Origin: an uncultured Solirubrobacteraceae bacterium
GTDB lineage: Bacteria; Actinomycetota; Thermoleophilia; Solirubrobacterales; Solirubrobacteraceae
Direction of reading: 5' to 3'
Length of the DNA stretch: 9,130 bases
Assembly (NCBI GenBank): GCA_955652215.1
Contig: CATPAX010000099.1
Coordinates: forward strand, 1-9,130
Shown: in pieces, positions 1 to 6,175 of the stretch
Position numbering within the stretch: position 1 is the stretch's first letter
How the letters are laid out: the number at the start of each line of letters is the position of its first letter
The notes under the pieces: generated by a model
Told to the model about the DNA's origin: nothing
The model's input: the letters and a program-made list of their open reading frames with translations, nothing else
Database searches by the model: none
Program-made: the position numbers and the translations under genes

Positions 1-268
1 CCACCTCCGCACGGAAGCGGGGGTCGGCCGCGGATAGGCTCCTGCTCTGGATGAGCACGTTCTCTCCCGCGTGGTTCTGAAACCCGCCCCGATTCAGCAT
101 CGTCTGGGCCCGCGCAGACTCGCCGATCGACTGCTCGGAGCTCGTCAGCTTCACCGTGCCGATCACACTGCCGATCACGACCGCGCAGATCACGAATGCG
201 AGCCACCCGAAAGTGGCGGTCTTCCAATGGGCTGCACTCCACCGTCCAGCTCGAGCTGCGATGTTCAT
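1..268 (-). CDS. MMPL-family RND transporter, N-terminal part (runs off left edge)
   Basis: The minus strand carries an open frame from ATG at 268-266 to the left edge, giving 89 codons and no stop. The protein begins MNIAARAGRWSAAHWKTATF. A hydrophobic segment follows at about residues 18-40 (GWLAFVICAVVIGSVIG). A soluble stretch beginning KLTSSEQSIGES and containing NRGGFQNHAGENVLIQS comes next. This is the usual opening of bacterial MMPL/YdfJ-type exporters: a short cytoplasmic tail, TM1, then the first extracytoplasmic loop. Such proteins are proton-driven inner-membrane exporters of lipids or drugs, normally 700 or more residues, so only about one eighth is visible. A GGAAGG Shine-Dalgarno sequence lies 5 nt before the ATG and supports this start. 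The gene is divergent from nhaA. Family assignment is fairly confident; the substrate is unknown. Confidence 0.8.
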   Translation of the reverse strand, partial: MNIAARAGRWSAAHWKTATFGWLAFVICAVVIGSVIGTVKLTSSEQSIGESARAQTMLNRGGFQNHAGENVLIQSRSLSAADPRFRAEV

Positions 269-273
269 CGTGG

Positions 274-283
274 CCTTCCTTCC
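274..283 (-). promoter_or_regulatory. Ribosome binding site of the MMPL gene
   Basis: Read on the minus strand, GGAAGGAAGG ends 5 nt before the ATG at 268-266. It is purine-rich with good complementarity to the 16S tail, and it fixes the start of the transporter. Confidence 0.65.
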
Positions 284-368
284 ACTCGTTTGCGACACGC
301 TGCAAGGCTGGCCCCTGAAGCCACGACTGCCAATGCAGGCTCCCGGCAGGCGGTGTTGCAGCTAGCTG

Positions 369-380
369 GTGTGTGTGTGT
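369..380. repeat. (GT)6 dinucleotide repeat
   Basis: Six GT units, followed by T and a run of five G (382-386), lie in the divergent intergenic region about 58 bp before the nhaA start. Short GT tracts can slip in replication and adopt Z-DNA. At six units the tract may be inert. Confidence 0.7.
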
Positions 381-420
381 TGGGGGCGCCGAGCCGCTTC
401 GGTGACCGGATGCGGGTGGC

Positions 421-426
421 TACGCT
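421..426 (+). promoter_or_regulatory. Possible -10 box of nhaA
   Basis: TACGCT fits the actinobacterial TANNNT -10 consensus. Transcription would begin near 433, leaving a leader of about 6 nt before the ATG at 439. This agrees with the lack of any Shine-Dalgarno sequence there. A TTCGGT lies 17 bp upstream (398-403) but is a poor -35 match, so the call is tentative. Confidence 0.4.
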
Positions 427-438
427 GACTGCTCGCCG

Positions 439-2358
439 ATGAGCGTCGACGCACAGGCCAACTCCTACGGCGGACGGACCGCGTGGGCGCGGAACCTCGC
501 GGCGCCGGTGCGCAGCTTTCTGAGCACCGAGACCGGCGGCGCCGTTGTGATGCTGGGGGCGGCGATCGCAGCCTTGGTGTGGGCCAACTCGCCGTGGTCT
601 GGCTCGTATGAATCGGTATGGACGACGAGGCTCGCGATCAACCTCGGCCACGCAGGGATCTCTGCCGACCTTCGTCATTGGGTCAACGAAGGTCTGATGA
701 CGTTGTTCTTCCTGGTCGTCGGGCTCGAGGCCAAGCGCGAGCTCGATCTCGGCCAGCTGCGAGAGAGACGCCGGCTGGCGATCCCCGTAGCCGGAGCGAT
801 CGGCGGTGTCGCCCTGCCGATCCTGATCTATCTGGCGTTCAACGCCGGCGGCCCCGGAGCGCATGGGTGGGGTGCTGCGATGTCGACCGACACGGCATTT
901 GCCCTCGGCGCAGTCGCGCTTCTGACCCCCCGAACCGCAACGCGGCTGCGCGTATTTCTGCTCACCCTGGCGGTAGTCGACGATCTGCTCGCGCTGCTCG
1001 TAATCGCGACCGTCTATGCGAGTCGAATCTCGGTCGCAGCACTGGCAATAGCGGTCGCGTTATTCGCGCTGTTGCTAGGCCTCCGCTACGCACCCGTCGG
1101 ACGGCGCACCGCATCAATCGCTGTCGCAATCGCGCTGTGGTTCGCGATGTTCAAATCGGGTATCGACCCGGTCGTCTCGGGTCTGGCAATCGGCCTGGCG
1201 ACCGGCGCGTACCCGCCCTCACGCGAGGATCTGGAGCGAGCGACAGCTTTGACTCGTTCATTCCGCGAGCAACCGACCCCCGAACTGGCGCGCTCGGCCC
1301 AGCAGAGCCTCCTGTCCGCGATCTCTCCGAACGAGCGGCTCCAGTACGACCTCCATCCATGGACCAGCTACGTGATCGTGCCGCTGTTCGCGCTTGCCAA
1401 CGCGGGGATCCACCTGACCGGGAAGCTGCTGGGAGATGCGATCGCCTCCCCGATCACCCTCGGAATCGTCATCGGCTACCTCCTCGGCAAGCCAATCGGC
1501 ATCTTCAGCGGCTCGTGGCTCGCCTCGCGGCCTGCCTTCCATGGTCCGCGCGCGCTGGTCAGCGGGCCGGTACTCGCCGCCGGAGGAGCGTGTGCAGGGA
1601 TCGGTTTCACCATTTCGCTGCTGATCTCGAGCCTTGCGTTCACCGGAGAGCGGCTCGATGAAGCGAGGCTTGGCGCACTCGGCACCGTCATCCTCGCACC
1701 GCTGCTGGGATGGGGATTCACCAGAATCATCAGGCGCTTGCCGAGCACGCTTCGGGCCCGCCAGATCGGCCGTACAGCAGAGGACATCCTCGATCTCGCC
1801 GAAGACGTCGATCCGGCGCGAGATCACATCCGTGGAGCGCAGGACGCACCGGTGACCCTCGTTGAGTACGGGGACTTCCAATGCCCGTACTGCGGGCAGG
1901 CCGAGCAGGTGATCCGGGAGTTGCTCTCCTCGCTTGGCTCCGATGTGAGCTACGTATGGAGGCACCTACCCCTGAACGACGTCCACCCCCGTGCCCAGCT
2001 GGCCGCCGAAGCATCCGAGGCGGCCGCCGCTCAGGGCAGGTTCTGGGAGATGTACGACACGCTGATCGCTCATCAGGACGACCTCACGCCACGCGACCTG
2101 CCACGTTATGCGCAGCAGATCGGCCTCGACGTCGACCGCTTCACCGACGAGCTGCGCCGGCGGAAGTACGAGCCACGCGTCAGTGAGGACGTGGCGAGCG
2201 CCGATGAAAGCGGGGTCTCAGGCACCCCGACGTTCTTCATCAATGCCCGCCGTCACTATGGCGTCTACGACATCGGCACACTGACCGATGCTGTGCGCGC
2301 CGCCAAGACCAGAGCCCGGATTGCGGCCGTCGCCGACGAGGCCGCGGCCGTGCCCTGA
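439..2358 (+). CDS. nhaA: Na+/H+ antiporter NhaA fused to a C-terminal DsbA/thioredoxin-like domain
   Basis: The protein has 639 residues. Residues about 30-433 are an NhaA antiporter (E. coli NhaA has 388 residues), which exchanges cytoplasmic Na+ or Li+ for protons across the inner membrane. TDTAFALG at 150-157 contains D151, matching E. coli D133. VVDD at 179-182 gives the ion-binding pair D181/D182 (E. coli D163/D164). LGKPIGI carries K351, matching K300. After a linker at about 434-465, a thioredoxin-fold DsbA-like domain (about 466-625) shows GDFQCPYCGQAEQ with CPYC at 482-485 and the cis-proline motif SGTPTFF (T596-P597). NhaA-thioredoxin fusions are known in actinobacteria. A stop at 403-405 lies in frame upstream, and no other ATG or GTG intervenes, so 439 is the only reasonable start. 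There is no clear Shine-Dalgarno sequence. It probably leads an operon with the next gene. Confidence 0.95.
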   Translation: MSVDAQANSYGGRTAWARNLAAPVRSFLSTETGGAVVMLGAAIAALVWANSPWSGSYESVWTTRLAINLGHAGISADLRHWVNEGLMTLFFLVVGLEAKRELDLGQLRERRRLAIPVAGAIGGVALPILIYLAFNAGGPGAHGWGAAMSTDTAFALGAVALLTPRTATRLRVFLLTLAVVDDLLALLVIATVYASRISVAALAIAVALFALLLGLRYAPVGRRTASIAVAIALWFAMFKSGIDPVVSGLAIGLATGAYPPSREDLERATALTRSFREQPTPELARSAQQSLLSAISPNERLQYDLHPWTSYVIVPLFALANAGIHLTGKLLGDAIASPITLGIVIGYLLGKPIGIFSGSWLASRPAFHGPRALVSGPVLAAGGACAGIGFTISLLISSLAFTGERLDEARLGALGTVILAPLLGWGFTRIIRRLPSTLRARQIGRTAEDILDLAEDVDPARDHIRGAQDAPVTLVEYGDFQCPYCGQAEQVIRELLSSLGSDVSYVWRHLPLNDVHPRAQLAAEASEAAAAQGRFWEMYDTLIAHQDDLTPRDLPRYAQQIGLDVDRFTDELRRRKYEPRVSEDVASADESGVSGTPTFFINARRHYGVYDIGTLTDAVRAAKTRARIAAVADEAAAVP

Positions 2359-2368
2359 GGCGAATCCT

Positions 2369-2380
2369 CCGCTGCAGCGG
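2369..2380. repeat. 12-bp perfect palindrome in the nhaA-downstream gap
   Basis: CCGCTGCAGCGG is self-complementary, lies 10 bp after the nhaA stop and contains a PstI core. It has no spacer, so it would form a poor RNA hairpin. It could be a protein-binding site or chance in GC-rich DNA. Confidence 0.4.
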
Positions 2381-2381
2381 G

Positions 2382-2404
2382 CCCAAAGGAGCGGTCCCAA
2401 GGAG
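2382..2404 (+). promoter_or_regulatory. Tandem Shine-Dalgarno-like repeats before the quinone oxidoreductase
   Basis: CCCAAAGGAG (2382-2391) and CCCAAGGAG (2396-2404) are near-identical copies separated by CGGT. The second places AAGGAG 5 nt before the ATG at 2410 and is the likely ribosome binding site. The first is too distant for direct use. Confidence 0.6.
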
Positions 2405-2409
2405 ATCAC

Positions 2410-3333
2410 ATGAGAGCAGTGCGATTCGACCAGTACGGCGGCGTTGATGTGCTGGAGGTCCGCGACGTCGAGGATCCTGTCCCCGGCCCCGGCCAGGTGC
2501 TGGTCGCGGTAAAGGCGGCGGGAATCAACCCCGGGGAGATCGGGATCCGCGAAGGCCGTCTTCACGCGCGCTGGCCGGCGACCTTCCCCTCCGGGGAGGG
2601 CACGGATCTGGCAGGCGTGGTGCAGGGCGTCGGTGAGCGGGTGTCTGCCTTCTCTGTCGGCGATGAGGTGTTGGGGTGGACGGAGGAGCGCGCGAGCCAT
2701 GCGGAACTCGTCGTAGTCCCGACCGAGCAACTGACCGCGAAGCCGAAGTCAGTCCCGTGGGAGGCCGCTGGTTCTCTGTTCGTCGCCGGAATGGCTGCCT
2801 ACGCATCAGTTCAGGCCGTGGCGCCCCAGGCGGGCGAAACGGTTGTCGTCTCAGCAGCGGCAGGAGGCGTCGGCTCGGTTGCGGTCCAGCTGGCGCGTCG
2901 GACCGGAGCGACGGTCATCGGATTGGCGAGCGAGCGCAACCACCAGTGGCTTCGCCGCCACGACATCGTGCCTGTGCGCTACGGCGACGGGCAAGCTGAG
3001 CGGATCGGTGAGGCGGCACACGGCAAGATCGACGCGTTCATCGACACCTTCGGCGGCGGATACGTCGATCTGGCGATCGAGCTGGCCGTCGCGCCGTCGA
3101 GGATCAACACGATCATCGACTTCGATGCGGTCCAGCGACTCGGCGTCCACGGGGAGGGCACCCACGCGATTGGCAATGCATCCCTGCTGGCCGAGCTCGT
3201 GGCGCTGGTAGCCGATGGAAGCCTCGAGGTTCCGATCGCGCGCACGTATCCGCTCGATGAGGTTCGAGAGGCCTACCGCGAGTTGGCCGAGCGTCGAAGC
3301 CACGGCAAGATTGTGCTGCTGCCTCAGTCGTAG
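2410..3333 (+). CDS. NAD(P)H:quinone oxidoreductase-like medium-chain dehydrogenase
   Basis: This 307-residue protein belongs to the zinc-independent quinone oxidoreductase branch of the medium-chain dehydrogenase superfamily, which reduces quinones or enones with NADPH. The N-terminal GroES-like domain (about 1-115) shows PGPGQVLVAVKAAGINPGE and GEGTDLAGVVQGVG. The Rossmann domain carries the nucleotide-binding motif AAAGGVGSVAVQLA at 149-162. The C-terminus ends in the typical HGKIVL. The structural-zinc cysteine cluster of alcohol dehydrogenases is absent; the protein has no cysteine at all. AAGGAG sits 5 nt before the ATG. The gene is 51 bp downstream of nhaA on the same strand, so co-transcription is likely. 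Its stop overlaps the 3' end of the convergent GST gene by 10 bp. The exact substrate cannot be read from the sequence. Confidence 0.9.
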   Translation: MRAVRFDQYGGVDVLEVRDVEDPVPGPGQVLVAVKAAGINPGEIGIREGRLHARWPATFPSGEGTDLAGVVQGVGERVSAFSVGDEVLGWTEERASHAELVVVPTEQLTAKPKSVPWEAAGSLFVAGMAAYASVQAVAPQAGETVVVSAAAGGVGSVAVQLARRTGATVIGLASERNHQWLRRHDIVPVRYGDGQAERIGEAAHGKIDAFIDTFGGGYVDLAIELAVAPSRINTIIDFDAVQRLGVHGEGTHAIGNASLLAELVALVADGSLEVPIARTYPLDEVREAYRELAERRSHGKIVLLPQS

Positions 3334-3959
3334 ATCGACTCGCCTTGGCCGGTCCTGGCGTTGTCGGGATACGGCGTGAAGTCGTCGATGAAGCGCGGCA
3401 GGGATTCGACTCGCGCAAGCCATGCCGACACTGCCGGAAAGCCGCCGAGGTCTATGCCCGCGTCCGGCGCTACATGGGTGTAGGCGAATATCGAGATGTC
3501 CGCGATCGTGGGATCCGCGCCGAGTATGTATTCCCGCTCGCCCAGGTACGCCTCGAGGACATCCAGTGCTTTCGCTGCTGTCGCGAGCCGTCCTGGGAGT
3601 CCTGCCGCGTCTCGGCCGGTCAGCGCCCGGAAGCGCGCGGAGCCGATCCCGGAGGTGACGTGCTCTTGTTCGAAGAACAGCCACTGGGCTATCTCCGCCC
3701 GAGCAAGGCCGGTCACGGGGAGAAACTGGGTGTTCTCGCCTAGGTACCAGAGGATGGCGTTCGACTGGGCGATCCGGTGTCCGGAATCCAGCTCGAGCAC
3801 CGGTGTCTCGCGCAACGGGTTGACCGCTGCGTATTCGTCGGTGAGCGTGTCGCCGGCGAAGATGTCGATCGGCACTCGTTCCCAGGGTCGATCGAGCAGA
3901 GCGAGCAGCAATCGCACCTTGTAGCAATTGCCTGAGGCTGCGTAGTCGTAGAGTCGCAT
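3324..3959 (-). CDS. Glutathione S-transferase-like protein
   Basis: This 211-residue cytosolic protein has the two-domain GST layout. The N-terminal thioredoxin fold (about 1-77) has S9 in the catalytic region of YAASGNCYKVRLLLALL. NPLRETPVLEL carries the cis-proline P53, and IAQSNAILWYLGE carries Q65-S66, the usual gamma-glutamyl contact. The helical C-terminal domain (about 85-200) has LGADPTIADISIFAY with the N-capping D154. Family members conjugate a thiol to electrophiles or act as dehalogenases, isomerases or peroxidases. ATG at 3959-3957 is the natural start, because homology begins at the first residues (MRLYDYAASGN). No Shine-Dalgarno sequence is obvious, and an inverted repeat touches the start. 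The gene diverges from the AraC-type regulator and converges on the quinone reductase. If the host uses mycothiol, the physiological thiol is an open question. Confidence 0.9.
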   Translation of the reverse strand: MRLYDYAASGNCYKVRLLLALLDRPWERVPIDIFAGDTLTDEYAAVNPLRETPVLELDSGHRIAQSNAILWYLGENTQFLPVTGLARAEIAQWLFFEQEHVTSGIGSARFRALTGRDAAGLPGRLATAAKALDVLEAYLGEREYILGADPTIADISIFAYTHVAPDAGIDLGGFPAVSAWLARVESLPRFIDDFTPYPDNARTGQGESIYD

Positions 3960-3974
3960 GCCCGCTTAACGGGC
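3960..3974. promoter_or_regulatory. Inverted repeat immediately upstream of the GST start
   Basis: GCCCG-CTTAA-CGGGC has perfect 5-bp arms around a 5-nt centre. It abuts the GST ATG and occupies the place where its ribosome binding site should be. As DNA it could be an operator. As RNA it could sequester the start codon. It may also be chance. Confidence 0.4.
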
Positions 3975-4018
3975 GAAGAAGCCGCGATGTGAGATCCGGG
4001 CCGAGCAATCGTCGCGGC

Positions 4019-4024
4019 TAGGCT
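4019..4024 (+). promoter_or_regulatory. -10 box for leaderless transcription of the AraC-type regulator
   Basis: TAGGCT matches TANNNT, and its last base is 7 nt before the ATG at 4032. Transcription would therefore start at about 4031-4032, making the mRNA leaderless or nearly so. This agrees with the absence of a Shine-Dalgarno sequence before this gene. No convincing -35 was identified. Confidence 0.5.
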
Positions 4025-4031
4025 GGCGGCG

Positions 4032-4466
4032 ATGGCCTTCCTCCCGCCCGCACGCCACCTCCTGCGCGCCAAAGACCTGGCGGACGCGAGGTACTTCGAG
4101 CCGCTCGACGTCGACGACCTGGCACGCGTGGCGGCCCTGTCGCGCGCGCATTTCAGCCGTGAGTTCCGCCGAGCGTTCGGAGAATCGCCGCACGCTTATC
4201 TACAGACCAGGCGACTCGAACGTGCGGCGTCCCTGCTGCGATCTACCGACCGCTCGGTTGCGGACGTCTGCTTCTCGGTGGGGCTGCAGAGCGTCGGCTC
4301 GTTCACCACGAGCTTCAAGCAAACGTTCGGGATGACGCCGACCGCATATCGAGCAAGCTTCCCGCCGGCGGCTGACTATGCGCTGGTGCCCGCCTGTGTC
4401 GTTCGCTTCTATGGTCGCCCCCAACGCAGCACGTTTCGAGAAGACAACACGACACAGCGGGCCTAG
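4032..4466 (+). CDS. AraC-family transcriptional regulator, DNA-binding domain only
   Basis: This 144-residue protein consists almost entirely of the AraC/XylS double helix-turn-helix. The first HTH lies at about 25-48 (LDVDDLARVAALSRAHFSREFRRAFG). The connecting helix is PHAYLQTRRLERAASLLR at 53-70. The second HTH lies at about 74-96 (RSVADVCFSVGLQSVGSFTTSFK), followed by the family signature FGMTPTAYR at 99-107. No N-terminal ligand-binding domain is present; about 110-144 is an unassigned tail. The only ATG after the in-frame stop at 3990-3992 is 4032. The gene diverges from the GST gene and is followed after 38 bp by a VOC gene, a recurrent AraC-VOC arrangement in actinobacteria. It therefore probably regulates the VOC gene, and perhaps the GST gene. 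The effector is unknown. Confidence 0.9.
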   Translation: MAFLPPARHLLRAKDLADARYFEPLDVDDLARVAALSRAHFSREFRRAFGESPHAYLQTRRLERAASLLRSTDRSVADVCFSVGLQSVGSFTTSFKQTFGMTPTAYRASFPPAADYALVPACVVRFYGRPQRSTFREDNTTQRA

Positions 4467-4494
4467 TGTGGTCGCAGTTCAGTTTCCGACCACC

Positions 4495-4500
4495 GGAGGA
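4495..4500 (+). promoter_or_regulatory. Ribosome binding site that fixes the VOC gene start
   Basis: GGAGGA ends 4 nt before the ATG at 4505. It decides in favour of that ATG over the in-frame GTG at 4466, which has no comparable signal and would add 13 residues without family character. Confidence 0.75.
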
Positions 4501-4504
4501 CAAG

Positions 4505-4933
4505 ATGTTCAAGCTCGCCACCACTCAGCTGTGGGTACACGACCAGGACGCAGCGCTGGAGTTCTACACCAGAAAACTCGGGATGGAGGTTCGATCGGAC
4601 GTGACGCTCCCCGAGATGGGCAATTTCCGTTGGCTGACCGTCGGGCCCCCGCGCCAGCCGGACATCTCGATCGTTCTGATGGAGATCCCAGGACCGCCGG
4701 TGATGGATCCCGAGACCGCCGAGCAGGTCAAGAGCCTGATGGCGAAGGGGTTCGCGGGGACGATCTTCCTGACCACCGACGATGTCTACGCCGACTATGA
4801 GCAGCTCAAGAGTCGCGGCGTCGAGTTCACAGAGGACCCCGAGGAGCGGCCGTACGGCATCGACTCGGGCTTCCGCGACCCGTCGGGGAACAGCTTCCGC
4901 CTGACGCAGGTAAAGGAACTGTCAGCCGTCTGA
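4505..4933 (+). CDS. VOC-family (glyoxalase/bleomycin-resistance fold) protein
   Basis: This 142-residue protein has the paired beta-alpha-beta-beta-beta layout of the VOC superfamily. It opens with MFKLATTQLWVHDQDAALEF. The second half contains GTIFLTTDDVYADYEQLKSRG (split here only as a locator, about 85-105). It closes with the hallmark FRDPSGNSFRL at about 123-133. Members include glyoxalase I, ring-cleavage dioxygenases and antibiotic-binding proteins. The usual first metal ligand position is Q8. The terminal Glu of DPxGNxxEL is R132, and the histidine expected near 85-86 is missing, so a classical metal-dependent glyoxalase is unlikely. A ligand-binding or resistance role is possible. 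It follows the AraC-type gene by 38 bp and probably shares its transcript. A hairpin lies 28 bp after the stop. Confidence 0.88.
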   Translation: MFKLATTQLWVHDQDAALEFYTRKLGMEVRSDVTLPEMGNFRWLTVGPPRQPDISIVLMEIPGPPVMDPETAEQVKSLMAKGFAGTIFLTTDDVYADYEQLKSRGVEFTEDPEERPYGIDSGFRDPSGNSFRLTQVKELSAV

Positions 4934-4961
4934 GCAGCAGCGATCGCTGATGTTCGAGGAG

Positions 4962-4997
4962 GCGCGCTGGTTTGGCTCAGGCGCCGAACCAGCGCGC
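4962..4997. terminator. Strong hairpin between convergent VOC and FAD-oxidoreductase genes
   Basis: GCGCGCTGGTT at 4962-4972 pairs with AACCAGCGCGC at 4987-4997. On the plus-strand RNA the stem continues through a U-G pair and three more G/C pairs (4974-4976 with 4983-4985). This gives 15 pairs around a 6-nt loop. In the minus-strand RNA one C-A mismatch replaces the wobble. No T run follows on either side, as is common for actinobacterial terminators. The oxidoreductase stop codon (4979-4977) lies in the loop, so its last codons form one stem arm. Confidence 0.75.
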
Positions 4998-6110
4998 TCG
5001 CCTGCTGGAGCCGAAGTGTTCCTTCTCGGCGGCCAGCGCGGGGGAGGGTGGGCGGAACGTGCCCGTTCGCGCCGGCCCCGAGAGGAAATCGATATCCACG
5101 CCGGCGACGCGGCCTCCGCCGAATTCGATGTAACACGTGCCCTGACCGAGGTGACGCCCCGGTGGCTCGCCACCTCGCAATCTGAAGATCAGTGTTTGCG
5201 CCACGACCCGCGCAGCGCCCTCGGCGAACGTGCCGGCTTTGGGCACTCCGGCGGTGGTGACGTCGCCGACCGCGTACACATTGGGGAAGCGGGTCTCGAG
5301 CGTGGCCGAGCTGACAGGCACGTAGCCCTCCTCGGTGATGCCGCTGGCGATCACCACGTCGGGGGCTCGGTGCTTCGGGACGCCCAGGAAGAGGTCGAAC
5401 TGGACCTCCACGCCGTCATCTAGGACGGCGACCTTGCGCGATCCGTCGACCGCGCTGACGCGCCGGCCGGGGATGAATGCGATATCGCGCTCGGCGAACT
5501 CTTTGATGAGCGCCGCAGAGGTCTCGGGCGAGGGCGGTACCGGCGAGGGCAACGGGAGCACGAACGAGATCTGACAAGCGTCCCGCACCCCGCGCGCGCT
5601 CAGCTCGTCGTGCAGGAGCAGCGCACACTCACTGGGGGCGGGCGGGCACTTGAACGGGGCGCCGCACACCCCGATTACCGCGTGCCCCTCTGAAAACCTC
5701 GGGATGATCCCGGCGAGTCGTTCCGCGCCGGCTAGTGAGTAGAACTCGTTGCCGCCCTCGGCAAGCCCTGGAGTGGCCTCCATGTCGTAGTCCGCGCCGA
5801 GCGCGATGACCAGGAAGTCCGCCTCGTGGACGCCAGCGTCCGTCGTCACGCGGCGGCTCTCGGGGTCAATCGTCGTGACTGTCTCGCGCAGGACACGCAC
5901 ACCGGGCTTGGCAATGTCGCGGTAGGGAAGCGGCACCGCCTCCGCGCTCGCGCGGCCGAACATCACATCGAGCTTCGAGAACCCGAACACGAACGAGTCG
6001 TCCTGGTCGATCAGCGTGACGTCGATTTCGGCGGCGAAGGCGTCCGAGAGCATCGTGCTGAGTTCCAGGCCACCAAACCCCGCCCCAAGGATGACCACAC
6101 GCTGTTTCAT
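4977..6110 (-). CDS. SQR-like FAD/NAD(P)-dependent oxidoreductase
   Basis: The protein has 377 residues and belongs to the pyridine nucleotide-disulfide oxidoreductase / sulfide:quinone reductase-like flavoproteins. The N-terminal FAD dinucleotide fold is ILGAGFGGLEL, with G9, G11 and G14 as GxGxxG. DFLVIALGADYD at about 98-109 is the second FAD-fold strand. NVYAVGDV at 277-284 contains the FAD-ribityl-binding D283. Cysteines C149, C155 and C162 (VCGAPFKCPPAPSEC) lie where SQR-type enzymes hold a redox cysteine, and C326 is in the C-terminal region (GQGTCYIEFGGG). Whether these cysteines support sulfide oxidation is uncertain. ATG at 6110-6108 is chosen because homology starts right there (MKQRVVILGAG); an upstream extension would carry a 30-residue non-homologous leader. 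It diverges from the FUSC gene and converges on the VOC gene. The substrate is unknown. Confidence 0.88.
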   Translation of the reverse strand: MKQRVVILGAGFGGLELSTMLSDAFAAEIDVTLIDQDDSFVFGFSKLDVMFGRASAEAVPLPYRDIAKPGVRVLRETVTTIDPESRRVTTDAGVHEADFLVIALGADYDMEATPGLAEGGNEFYSLAGAERLAGIIPRFSEGHAVIGVCGAPFKCPPAPSECALLLHDELSARGVRDACQISFVLPLPSPVPPSPETSAALIKEFAERDIAFIPGRRVSAVDGSRKVAVLDDGVEVQFDLFLGVPKHRAPDVVIASGITEEGYVPVSSATLETRFPNVYAVGDVTTAGVPKAGTFAEGAARVVAQTLIFRLRGGEPPGRHLGQGTCYIEFGGGRVAGVDIDFLSGPARTGTFRPPSPALAAEKEHFGSSRRARWFGA

Positions 6111-6112
6111 CT

Positions 6113-6126
6113 GAGAAACGTATCTC
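6113..6126. promoter_or_regulatory. -10 box and near-palindromic candidate operator before the FAD oxidoreductase
   Basis: GAGAAACGTATCTC is a 14-bp near-palindrome: GAGA and TCTC arms around a central ACGT, with one mismatched pair (two positions). It begins 3 bp upstream of the start codon. Read on the minus strand, TACGTT at 6122-6117 fits TANNNT and lies 6 nt before the ATG. That predicts a leaderless transcript with a possible operator directly on the -10 box. No Shine-Dalgarno sequence precedes this gene, in line with a leaderless mRNA. Confidence 0.45.
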
Positions 6127-6175
6127 GACGCGCCGCTCGGTGCTCGCTGCGTTGAATCTCTGCGCCGTGCTCCGG

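Larger units (their letters stand above)
269..438. promoter_or_regulatory. Divergent intergenic region, MMPL gene / nhaA
   Basis: These 170 bp hold the 5' regions of both divergent genes. Visible elements are a TTGC-N8-GCAA inverted pair at 290-305 just upstream of the MMPL ribosome binding site, a perfect 10-bp palindrome CAGCTAGCTG at 359-368, and a (GT)6 tract at 369-380 followed after one T by five G. There is also a TACGCT -10-like box at 421-426, upstream of nhaA. No clear -35/-10 pair for the MMPL gene was found. Which elements are functional is unknown. Confidence 0.5.

Noticed and set aside
265..864. 199-codon minus-strand frame overlapping the nhaA start
   Set aside because: No domain seen, and it covers the divergent spacer and the nhaA N-terminus. 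The real minus-strand gene here is the MMPL gene starting at 268 in another frame.
618..1661. 347-codon plus-strand frame inside nhaA
   Set aside because: Arg/Pro-rich out-of-frame shadow of the antiporter, which shows all catalytic motifs in its own frame.
3326..3340. AGTCG-N5-CGACT hairpin at the convergent quinone reductase/GST stops as a terminator
   Set aside because: Only 5 bp of stem and no T run; it covers both stop codons and is probably chance.
2851..4008. 385-codon minus-strand open frame across the quinone reductase and GST genes
   Set aside because: Low-complexity Arg/Ala/Ser-rich product with no recognisable domain. It is antisense or out of frame to two clear genes and arises from high GC at third positions.
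4466..4504. Upstream GTG start for the VOC gene overlapping the AraC stop
   Set aside because: GGAGGA at 4495-4500 points to the ATG at 4505, and the 13 extra residues do not resemble the family.
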